From positions 1-7,471 of the forward strand of contig JAHEFC010000187.1 in assembly GCA_024640385.1 (NCBI GenBank): DNA of 7,471 bases, in the 5' to 3' direction. Shown piece by piece: positions 1 to 6,078 of this stretch. The notes under the pieces are model-generated. The model ran no database searches. It worked only from the letters and a program-made list of their open reading frames with translations, and was not told the origin of the DNA. Both the position numbers and the translations under genes were made by a program. Within the stretch, counting starts at the first letter, position 1. Each line of letters starts with the position of its first letter. Origin of the DNA: Sphingobacteriales bacterium (GTDB lineage: Bacteria; Bacteroidota; Bacteroidia; Chitinophagales; Chitinophagaceae).

Positions 1-281
1 TCGTTGAATATCCTGTAGAAGGGATCAAGGGGAACTAATGTCATATAGTCCTCCCTTCTCTTTCCGGCCAGGTGAAAGAGTTCATCAAACATATGCGGAG
101 CGGTGATCACAGTAGGCCCTCCGTCAAACTTGAAACCGTTGACATGGTACTGGTAGGCCCTGCCCCCTAACTGGTCCCGTTTTTCATAGATGGTGACTTT
201 GTGGCCTTTTGCAGCAAGCCTGATTGCCGCCGACAGTCCTCCGAATCCGCTTCCAATGACTGCAATTTTCTTGTTTGGCAT
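1..281 (-). CDS. crtI: Phytoene desaturase (CrtI family), N-terminal 93 residues, runs off the window
   Basis: This is the N-terminus of a FAD-dependent carotenoid desaturase, the family that introduces double bonds into phytoene on the way to lycopene, probably at the cytoplasmic face of the membrane. Translated from the ATG at 281, residues 6-34 form a dinucleotide-binding beta-alpha-beta unit with a GxGxxG motif (G10, G12, G15) and an acidic residue at the end of the second strand (E33). This is followed by the GGRA signature (39-42) and the FDGGPTVIT stretch (52-60), both typical of CrtI-type desaturases. The remaining ~400 residues of a normal ~490-residue enzyme lie beyond base 1. The start is fixed by the Rossmann motif lying only a few residues in. 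It begins 8 bp after the stop of the DUF2141 gene, so the two are very likely co-transcribed. Related carotenoid enzymes (for example CrtD- or CrtN-like desaturases) share this N-terminus, so the exact substrate is inferred. Confidence 0.88.
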   Translation of the reverse strand, partial: MPNKKIAVIGSGFGGLSAAIRLAAKGHKVTIYEKRDQLGGRAYQYHVNGFKFDGGPTVITAPHMFDELFHLAGKRREDYMTLVPLDPFYRIFN

Positions 282-289
282 AGGTTGTT

Positions 290-718
290 TTAATATTTCA
301 TCTGAATAGTCAGTTCAGTATGATCATTATGAGTAAATGAAGATTCTTTATAGCCGGGAGCACTGAATGTGTTGTACGTATTATTCGATACGCCATAACC
401 CTCTTTTGGAATCCCCATGAAATTGGTGTTCAGTTTGCCGTCACCGTTTGTGTCGTGAAAAAGCGCAATGGCATAGGTGCCGCGCCGGATATCGGAAAAA
501 TTCAGTTCAATTACTCCATTCACCGCATTGCCTTTGATTTTTTGAATGGCATAAGAGGTTTCATAAGGAAAACCTTTCGGAGAGGCGAACAATGCCAGCA
601 TCACTTCGCCTTTCTTTTTGCTCACCTCTGTAACACGCACTTTGATCTCGCCCTGGCCCATAACATGGCTTGTGGGCACGGATAAAAAACTGAGTATCAT
701 AAACAGAACAAGATTCAT
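290..718 (-). CDS. Secreted DUF2141 domain protein
   Basis: A 142-residue exported protein of the DUF2141 family, whose biochemical role is not established. Residues 1-22 form a hydrophobic signal-like segment ending in MGQ, and the rest is a single beta-rich domain. Two family hallmarks are clear. The first is an acidic HDTNGDGKL loop (residues 88-96) that resembles a calcium-binding DxNxDG loop. The second is the [12 protein letters not shown] stretch (102-113). The ATG at 718 was chosen. A TTG at 754 in the same frame is the only other plausible start, and it would add a basic KHK segment that the short form lacks before its hydrophobic core, so the start is not certain. The gene is followed after 8 bp by crtI on the same strand, and divergent after 87 bp is a TonB-dependent receptor. 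Co-occurrence with crtI suggests a link to carotenoid synthesis or placement, but that is inference. Confidence 0.85.
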   Translation of the reverse strand: MNLVLFMILSFLSVPTSHVMGQGEIKVRVTEVSKKKGEVMLALFASPKGFPYETSYAIQKIKGNAVNGVIELNFSDIRRGTYAIALFHDTNGDGKLNTNFMGIPKEGYGVSNNTYNTFSAPGYKESSFTHNDHTELTIQMKY

Positions 719-759
719 TTCAACCTGTTTATGCTTACAACAAAAAGCAAACAAGATTG

Positions 760-778
760 TTTAACATTTATGTTTAAA
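760..778. promoter_or_regulatory. Imperfect palindrome between divergent genes, possible operator
   Basis: TTTAACAT (760-767) is followed after TT by ATGTTTAAA (770-778), an inverted repeat with one extra T in the right arm. It lies midway in the 87-bp gap between the divergent DUF2141 and receptor genes, where a shared regulator could bind. The region is AT-rich, so such a symmetry could arise by chance. Confidence 0.25.
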
Positions 779-788
779 AAATTGAACA

Positions 789-796
789 TAGATTTG
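789..796 (+). promoter_or_regulatory. Candidate Bacteroidota -7 promoter element for the TonB-dependent receptor
   Basis: TAGATTTG matches the Bacteroidota sigma-A -7 consensus TAnnTTTG at every fixed position. A convincing -33 TTG is not present at the usual distance; the expected place reads TTT within an AT-rich run. Transcription from this site would start around 801-804, only a few bases ahead of the ATG at 806. That would mean a nearly leaderless mRNA. Confidence 0.35.
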
Positions 797-805
797 ACGC
801 GCAGT

Positions 806-3247
806 ATGAAAATTAAGAAGTTGACTTTCAGATTGTTATATCGTTTTTTGCTGATATTTTCATTGACCCTGAGTGGAAATTTTGCCATCTCCCAGGTCAC
901 CGGTACGATCAATGGTTATGTGCGGGACAGTAAAAGTCTGGCTCCGATTTCAGGGATCAGCGTCCGGATACTGGAGATGGATAAGGGAACTTCAACTGAC
1001 AGCACAGGTTTTTTCCGCCTTACGGAACTACCGACCCGGACATATACATTGGAGGCTTCCGGCACTGGCTTCCGGACTGTTCAGAAATTTGACATTGTAG
1101 TGAGCTCGGGCAACACATCCGAGATCAATTTTGAAATGGAGACGGCCATTACTGAACTTACCAATATTGTGGTGAAGGCGAATTTTGCCAAGCCTGTTGG
1201 TGTAGTCAATTCTGTTCAGTCATTGGGGATCCAGGAGATCGCAAAATATCCCGGTGCCAATTTTGACATGTCGAAAGTAGTGCAGTCATTACCCGGTGTT
1301 TCGGGATCTGTGGGCTTTCGTAATGATATCATCATTCGCGGCGGGGCTCCCAATGAAAATTCTTATTTCCTGGACGGCGTGGAAATTCCCACCATCAATC
1401 ATTTTGCCACCCAGGGTGCTGCGGGTGGGCCAGTGGGGATGCTCAATGTTTCCTTCATCGATAAAGTGACTTTGCATACTTCAGCTTTCCCGGCCAAATA
1501 TGATAACCCATTATCGGGTGTATTGCAGTTCCGGTTGAAAGAAGGCAATCCGGATAAGATCCAGGGCAACGTGAGACTTTCAGCGAGTGAAGCAGCTGCC
1601 ACACTGGAGGGACCATTGGGAAAAAGAAACGGCAAAACCACGTTCATGGCTTCGGTTCGCCGATCTTACCTGCAGTTCATTTTTAAGATCATTGAACTGC
1701 CTTTCCTACCTGACTACTGGGATTACCAGTACAAACTCAATCATAAGATAGATAAGAAGAATGAGATCAGCATCATTGGACTGGGATCCATTGACAATTT
1801 CACTTTTAATAAACCGGAGGATGCCACACTGGAACAACTGGCGATCCTGGATGCGATCCCGTTAAATACACAGCGTACCAATACGATCGGTATTTCATGG
1901 AGGCATGCCATGCCAAGGGGTTACTGGCAGCTTGTGGCCAGTAAGAATACCCTGACCAATACGGCCGACAAATTTGAAAACAATGAAGAAGGCGATGAGT
2001 CAAAACGGATCCTGAAATACCGTTCAATGGAAGATGAAAACAGGTTGCGATATGAGATCAATAATAATTTTGGCGAGTGGCAGGTGGGTGCAGGTGCCGT
2101 GATGATCTATGCAGACTATGAGAATTCAACCTATCAGCGCCGCACCTACGGTACGGTTGACTACGAGAACAGCCTGGGTTTCCTGCGTTACGGCGCCTAT
2201 GCAAGCCTGACAAGAAAATTCTTTGATAATCGGTTATCCGTTACCGGTGGTGTTCGTGCAGACGGGAATAATTTTACAGAAACAGGCAATGATCCGGGCA
2301 GAACTTTCTCCCCACGGCTTGCATTTGCCTATTCACTGGCCAGGGGACTGAACTTCAACGCATCAGTAGGCAGGTACTATAAAATACCTCCATATACTAT
2401 CCTGGGTTATTCTGAAAATGGCAAAGAAGTGAATAATGATGTTGAATATATCAAATCGGATCATTTTGTAGCAGGCCTGGAATGGCTGCCTTCCAGTTCC
2501 ATCAGGGTCACAGCAGAGGGCTTCATTAAGAAATATGGCAATTATCCGGTTTCTTCCAATCTCGGTATTTCACTGGCTAACCTTGGAGGTGATTTTGGTG
2601 TTTTGGGAAATGAGAAAGTGACAAGCACAGGCGAAGGTGAAACCTATGGATTTGAATTGTTGTTTCAGAAAAGGCTGACAAAGCATTTCTACGGCATAAT
2701 GGCTTACACCTATTATTATAGTAAGTTTTCAGGTACTGACGGGATCCTGCTGCCTTCTGCATGGGATAACAGGCATTTAGTTTCATTCACAGGGGGCTAT
2801 AAGTTTGGAAAGAACTGGGAAGTGGGTGTAAGGTTCAGGTACCAGGGAGGAGCACCTTTCACACCATGGGACAACTATCTGTCATTGGAGAATTATCCTT
2901 TCACCAGCGAAGCCGTATTGGATTATCCACGTTTGAATACCCTGAGGCTGGAATCATTTCATGCAATGGATCTGCGGATAGACAAGAAATTCAATTTTTC
3001 AAAATGGTCGCTGGACCTGTTCCTGGACATTCAGAACCTGTATAACAGCCTGAATCCAACAGCGCCGGGCTGGACCTTGCAACGTAATCCGGACGAGACC
3101 ATAGCTACAACTACCGGTGAGCCTTATAATCCGGGAATTTATGGAGATCCAACTGCACCGAATAACAGGCAGAAGGCGATCGGAGTGCTGATCCCGCAAG
3201 ACAGCGGAAGTAGATTGCCTTCGGTTGGGTTCGTAATAGAATTCTAA
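806..3247 (+). CDS. TonB-dependent outer-membrane receptor with carboxypeptidase-regulatory-like N-terminal domain
   Basis: An 813-residue outer-membrane transporter that would import a substrate using TonB/ExbBD energy. Residues 1-30 are a signal peptide with a basic start, a hydrophobic core and an end in ISQ. Residues about 32-115 form a CarboxypepD_reg-like beta-sandwich, beginning VTGTINGYVRD. A TonB-box-like stretch ELTNIVVKA follows at 117-125. The plug domain then runs to about residue 235, with the IIIRGGAP motif around R178 and the FLDGVEIP motif after it. The rest is a beta-barrel rich in alternating aromatic strands, ending in the C-terminal phenylalanine (VGFVIEF) expected by the BAM assembly machinery. 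The ATG at 806 was preferred over in-frame ATGs at 731 and 770 because it begins the signal peptide directly. No SusD-like lipoprotein or degradative enzyme follows, so this is not a classic polysaccharide-utilisation receptor. The substrate cannot be told from sequence. Confidence 0.93.
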   Translation: MKIKKLTFRLLYRFLLIFSLTLSGNFAISQVTGTINGYVRDSKSLAPISGISVRILEMDKGTSTDSTGFFRLTELPTRTYTLEASGTGFRTVQKFDIVVSSGNTSEINFEMETAITELTNIVVKANFAKPVGVVNSVQSLGIQEIAKYPGANFDMSKVVQSLPGVSGSVGFRNDIIIRGGAPNENSYFLDGVEIPTINHFATQGAAGGPVGMLNVSFIDKVTLHTSAFPAKYDNPLSGVLQFRLKEGNPDKIQGNVRLSASEAAATLEGPLGKRNGKTTFMASVRRSYLQFIFKIIELPFLPDYWDYQYKLNHKIDKKNEISIIGLGSIDNFTFNKPEDATLEQLAILDAIPLNTQRTNTIGISWRHAMPRGYWQLVASKNTLTNTADKFENNEEGDESKRILKYRSMEDENRLRYEINNNFGEWQVGAGAVMIYADYENSTYQRRTYGTVDYENSLGFLRYGAYASLTRKFFDNRLSVTGGVRADGNNFTETGNDPGRTFSPRLAFAYSLARGLNFNASVGRYYKIPPYTILGYSENGKEVNNDVEYIKSDHFVAGLEWLPSSSIRVTAEGFIKKYGNYPVSSNLGISLANLGGDFGVLGNEKVTSTGEGETYGFELLFQKRLTKHFYGIMAYTYYYSKFSGTDGILLPSAWDNRHLVSFTGGYKFGKNWEVGVRFRYQGGAPFTPWDNYLSLENYPFTSEAVLDYPRLNTLRLESFHAMDLRIDKKFNFSKWSLDLFLDIQNLYNSLNPTAPGWTLQRNPDETIATTTGEPYNPGIYGDPTAPNNRQKAIGVLIPQDSGSRLPSVGFVIEF

Positions 3248-3250
3248 TTA

Positions 3251-3307
3251 GCAGGTTGCAGGTAACAGGTTGCACCAGATTTTTTTTAACTGCAACCTGT
3301 TACCTGC
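3251..3307. repeat. Perfect 17-bp inverted repeat made from a heptanucleotide tandem repeat
   Basis: Bases 3258-3274 and 3291-3307 are exact reverse complements (17 bp), separated by a 16-base loop that contains eight consecutive T. The left side is itself periodic. GCAGGTT (3251-3257), GCAGGTA (3258-3264) and ACAGGTT (3265-3271), then GCA, give three copies of a 7-base unit, RCAGGTW. The element fills most of the 92-bp gap between two convergent genes. A transcript from either strand could fold into a strong hairpin there, which fits a bidirectional transcription stop. However, no T-tract directly follows the stem on either strand, so it is not a textbook intrinsic terminator. It may instead be a copy of an interspersed repeat family. 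Confidence 0.85.
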
Positions 3308-3339
3308 CAGGTACATTTATTTCTGCACACTGCGATGAA

Positions 3340-4389
3340 TTACTGTTTCAAAGAAGCACAGTCGATCACGAACCTGTACTTCACATCAGATTTAAGAACT
3401 CTTTCATATGCCTCATTGATCTCGCTGATAGGGATCACTTCAACTTCAGAAACGATATTGTGTTCTGCACAGAAGTCCAGCATCTCCTGGGTTTCCCTTA
3501 TACCACCGATCAGTGAGCCGGCCAGGCGCCTGCGCCGTCCGATCAGTGAAAAACCTGAAACAGGCACGGGTACCGGAGGAGCGCCAACAAGTACCATGGT
3601 TCCATCAACTTTTAACAGGTTGAGGTATTCGTTGTAATCATTGAACGCGGAAACTGTATTCAGCAGGAAATCAAAATAACCTGCATATTGTTTCATGGCA
3701 CCAGCATCTTTGGATAGCAGGAAATTATGGGCACCCATTGCTTTGGCATCTGCTTCCTTTGAAGGAGAATGGCTCAGCACAGTCACATCTGCTCCCATAG
3801 CAACCCCGAACTTTACTCCCATATGGCCAAGGCCTCCCAGTCCGATAATGCCGATCTTATCACCCTTCTTTACATTCCATTTTCTCAATGGTGAATACGT
3901 GGTGATGCCTGCGCATAATAATGGAGCTACCGCATGCAGGGGAAGTTTCTCAGAAACTTTCAGAACATAATTGTGGTCCACAACGATCTGGGTGGAATAT
4001 CCCCCGTAAGTTGGCGTTTTCTTGTCCTTCTCATAGCCATTATAGGTTGCGCTCATGCCATTATCACAATACTGTTCCTCGCCGGCCTGGCAGGAAGGAC
4101 AGGTTCTGCATGAATCCACGAAACAACCAACGCCCACAAGGTCCCCGGTTTTGAATTTGGACACATTAGCGCCTACTGACATCACACGACCCACTATTTC
4201 ATGGCCTGGCACCATCGGATATATAGAAGGGCCCCATTCGCTGCGAGCCTGGTGAATATCTGAGTGACAAACACCGCAATACAGGATATCGATCTGCACA
4301 TCTTCCGGCCCGGGCGTCCTCCTGTTGATCTGGAAGGGGGCAAGCGGGGTGGTAGCATTTTGAACAGCGTAAGAATTGACTAACGACAT
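3340..4389 (-). CDS. Zinc-dependent NAD(P) alcohol dehydrogenase, cinnamyl alcohol dehydrogenase/YahK type
   Basis: A complete 349-residue cytosolic medium-chain dehydrogenase that interconverts alcohols and aldehydes. The catalytic zinc ligands are visible as C41 in the GVCHSD motif, H63-E64 in PGHEIVG, and C159 in the LLCAGITTY segment. The structural zinc site is the four-cysteine lobe C94, C97, C100 and C108. The cofactor domain begins around residue 178 with GLGGLGHMG (183-191). The second strand ends in VLSHSPSK with no acidic residue, and the serine and lysine there favour NADP(H) over NAD(H). Length and motif order match the CAD/YahK aldehyde reductase subfamily, whose members usually act broadly on aldehydes; the physiological substrate here is unknown. 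The start codon follows a leader of two A8 tracts, typical of Bacteroidota initiation without a Shine-Dalgarno site. It is divergent from the tandem secreted paralogues and convergent with the receptor gene. Confidence 0.93.
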   Translation of the reverse strand: MSLVNSYAVQNATTPLAPFQINRRTPGPEDVQIDILYCGVCHSDIHQARSEWGPSIYPMVPGHEIVGRVMSVGANVSKFKTGDLVGVGCFVDSCRTCPSCQAGEEQYCDNGMSATYNGYEKDKKTPTYGGYSTQIVVDHNYVLKVSEKLPLHAVAPLLCAGITTYSPLRKWNVKKGDKIGIIGLGGLGHMGVKFGVAMGADVTVLSHSPSKEADAKAMGAHNFLLSKDAGAMKQYAGYFDFLLNTVSAFNDYNEYLNLLKVDGTMVLVGAPPVPVPVSGFSLIGRRRRLAGSLIGGIRETQEMLDFCAEHNIVSEVEVIPISEINEAYERVLKSDVKYRFVIDCASLKQ

Positions 4390-4408
4390 ATTTTTTTTAC
4401 TTTTTTTT
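4390..4408 (-). promoter_or_regulatory. A-rich translation leader of the alcohol dehydrogenase gene
   Basis: On the minus strand the bases just before the ATG read A8-GT-A8-T, with no purine-rich Shine-Dalgarno motif. Bacteroidota commonly use A-rich unstructured leaders to recruit ribosomes, and this is an extreme form. The two homopolymers are also possible slippage sites, although they lie outside the coding sequence. Confidence 0.5.
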
Positions 4409-4547
4409 GGACTTGGAATATAGCAATAAAATCAAGGTCCATGATTTTTTGTTCATGCCTTGCCTAAGTCTGGGAAAAGAATTAACTTATGTAGACTCCA
4501 CACCTTATGGCAGCCCTATACAAGCCAAACTGAATAAAAAATATAAT

Positions 4548-5339
4548 ATGAAAAAGTATTTAATGTATATGCTATGTACTGTGGCATGTAGCACGTTGGT
4601 TTTTCATACAAATGCACAGGTGCTAAGGAAGTTCAAGGAAAAAGTAAATCAGGCTGCGGACAAGGCCTTGAGTGGGAAAACCACTCCTGCCGGGCAAACT
4701 ACTACAGAGGGGACAACGCCGAGTACTGAATCATCGGGAAGAACGGGTAAGCCTGTAAATAAGACCGGCGCAGGACTTGTATCCACACCACCCGATGTGG
4801 AAGCCAATATGACCAGTTCTGAAACCAGTTTCAAGAGTAATAAATATTCAGAATCCCGGTATGCATTACAGCAGGCAATATTAGGAGTTGAATTGAAAAT
4901 TGGTCAGGAGATACTTAAATCCATGCCGGAAGAGTTACAGGGGATGCCAAAGATCCCCGAGAACGATAAAGTGGCTAGTGGAGGTTGGGGATGGACGGGC
5001 CTTACCATTAACAGGGAATACCAGAAGGGAGATAAGTTCATGGGCGTCAGTATCCAGGATTTCTCTTACCTGGGACCAGCGTGGGCCATGTATTTCAATG
5101 GGGGCATGATGAACACCCAGATGGAGAATAATGAGCAGAAAATGAAAAATATCATGGTGAAAGGGAATAAGGGTGTGATCAGTTTTGACGCCTCGAAAGG
5201 GTACACGGTAGTGGTAATGCTGACACAAGGTTCGGCATTGGTTTGGGATGGTGTCAATTTCGCTTCAGAGCAGGAAATGATGGACGCAGTGAACAGTTTT
5301 GATATTGACAAGATCAAGAATTTCCTTGGTGAAAAATAA
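4548..5339 (+). CDS. Secreted protein of unknown function, first of two tandem paralogues
   Basis: A 263-residue protein that I do not recognise as a named family. Residues 1-24 are a signal peptide (basic MKK, hydrophobic core, end TNAQ), so it is probably periplasmic or extracellular. Residues 25-44 are a short lysine-rich amphipathic segment, and residues 45-82 are a low-complexity Thr/Ser/Gly/Pro linker. A folded domain of about 170 residues follows. It starts with a helix containing RYALQQ (104-109) and KIGQEILK (117-124). Then come a Gly/Trp-rich turn and GLTINREY (151-158), a YFNGGMMN segment (182-189), VKGNKG (204-209), and a C-terminal strand-helix unit with WDGVNF (233-238). The ATG at 4548 was chosen because it begins the signal peptide and follows an A-rich leader; the frame stays open upstream to a TTG at 4407 but encodes nothing signal-like. 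The next gene, 25 bp downstream, has the same domain. A weak promoter-like pair (TTG at 4460, TAACTTAT at 4483) precedes it. Confidence 0.85.
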   Translation: MKKYLMYMLCTVACSTLVFHTNAQVLRKFKEKVNQAADKALSGKTTPAGQTTTEGTTPSTESSGRTGKPVNKTGAGLVSTPPDVEANMTSSETSFKSNKYSESRYALQQAILGVELKIGQEILKSMPEELQGMPKIPENDKVASGGWGWTGLTINREYQKGDKFMGVSIQDFSYLGPAWAMYFNGGMMNTQMENNEQKMKNIMVKGNKGVISFDASKGYTVVVMLTQGSALVWDGVNFASEQEMMDAVNSFDIDKIKNFLGEK

Positions 5340-5364
5340 TGTTTGACCTTTTTAACTCTATACA

Positions 5365-6006
5365 ATGAAAAAGTTCATAATATTCTTCATTCTCATTACT
5401 AATAGCCTGTTTTGCATTTCACAGGGAAAGCCGACGGGAAGCCTGGGATCAGATTTTCCAAAGTATATCGGGAATGCCAAAGAGTCGTATAAAAAAAATG
5501 ACCTGGAAGATACACGATACAATCTCATGCTGTCTATGCAGCAGCTGGACATGAAAGTAGGTGAGGAAATTCTCAAAATACTTCCTGAGAAAATGGATTC
5601 CATGACCTTGGCCAAGAACTTTGATAATGTTATGGCCACTTCGGGTTTCATTGGTACCAGCATCCACCGCGAGTACGGTTCAACGCCAAAGAATAAAGTG
5701 GAGGTAGACCTGATCACCAATTCGCCGTTAGTAGCCTCAGTGAATGCCTGGCTGAATAATCCAATGATGGCGAATATGGGAGGCAGAAAGGCTATGAAGG
5801 TTGACGGATATAAAGGCTCCTACACCTATGAGGCCAGGGATGAAACAGATAGTGCAGGGAACCCGGTGAAAGTACCATATGCCGAAATGCAGATACCCGT
5901 TTTCTCGTCAATGATCACCATTAAAAGCACAAACATGAAAGAAGATGCATTTGTAAAAATGCTGAATACGGTTCCAGTCAGTAAGATCGCTGAAATGGTA
6001 AAATAG
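5365..6006 (+). CDS. Secreted protein of unknown function, second of two tandem paralogues
   Basis: A 213-residue protein without a recognised family name, paralogous to the preceding gene product. Residues 1-20 are a signal peptide (MKK, a very hydrophobic core, CISQ), so export is expected. The shared domain begins almost at once, with no Thr-rich linker. It has RYNL (51-54), KVGEEILK (64-71) followed by LPEK, GTSIHREY (97-104), WLNNPMM (129-135) and VDGYKG (146-151). Over a gap-free stretch of 28 residues (49-76 here against 102-129 in the neighbour) 11 positions are identical and most others are conservative. After VDGYKG this copy has an extra charged loop around residues 156-172 (ARDETDSAGNPVK) that the first copy lacks. 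The 25-bp spacing from the upstream stop suggests one operon. The ligand or partner is unknown. Duplication followed by divergence is the simplest explanation for the pair. Confidence 0.87.
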   Translation: MKKFIIFFILITNSLFCISQGKPTGSLGSDFPKYIGNAKESYKKNDLEDTRYNLMLSMQQLDMKVGEEILKILPEKMDSMTLAKNFDNVMATSGFIGTSIHREYGSTPKNKVEVDLITNSPLVASVNAWLNNPMMANMGGRKAMKVDGYKGSYTYEARDETDSAGNPVKVPYAEMQIPVFSSMITIKSTNMKEDAFVKMLNTVPVSKIAEMVK

Positions 6007-6012
6007 ATTAGT

Positions 6013-6043
6013 CAAAAAAATCCCGCTCTTTTAGGAGCGGGAT
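6013..6043 (-). terminator. Rho-independent terminator for gcvP (minus strand), possibly bidirectional
   Basis: Bases 6020-6028 (ATCCCGCTC) pair perfectly with 6035-6043 (GAGCGGGAT) around a 6-base loop. On the minus strand the GC-rich stem runs directly into seven T (complement of A at 6014-6020), the classic intrinsic terminator shape, and it lies 36 bp after the gcvP stop. On the plus strand the stem is preceded by the A-tract but followed by CGGGGATAGTTTT, so stopping of the paralogue operon here would be weaker. Confidence 0.85.
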
Positions 6044-6078
6044 CGGGGATAGTTTTAATTGGAAATTTAGATTTTCTT

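Noticed and set aside
731..805. 25-codon N-terminal extension of the receptor from ATG 731 or ATG 770
   Set aside because: The extension precedes a complete signal peptide and would overlap the promoter-like element at 789-796. The start at 806 fits better.
1399..1647. Open frame of 82 codons antisense to the receptor plug and barrel
   Set aside because: It lies wholly inside a strongly supported receptor gene, with no recognisable motif or leader of its own; treated as a coding shadow.
3256..3637. Plus-strand open frames overlapping the hairpin repeat and the end of the dehydrogenase gene
   Set aside because: They begin in the palindrome or run antisense to the conserved C-terminus of the dehydrogenase, and their translations resemble no protein family.
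4407..4547. 47-codon in-frame extension upstream of the first paralogue, beginning at a TTG
   Set aside because: It would put the clear signal peptide at residue 48 and starts inside the T-tract that forms the leader of the divergent gene. The ATG at 4548 with an A-rich leader is far more likely.
4935..5365. Minus-strand open frames opposite the first secreted paralogue
   Set aside because: They are antisense to a gene supported by a signal peptide and paralogy, and have no supporting features.
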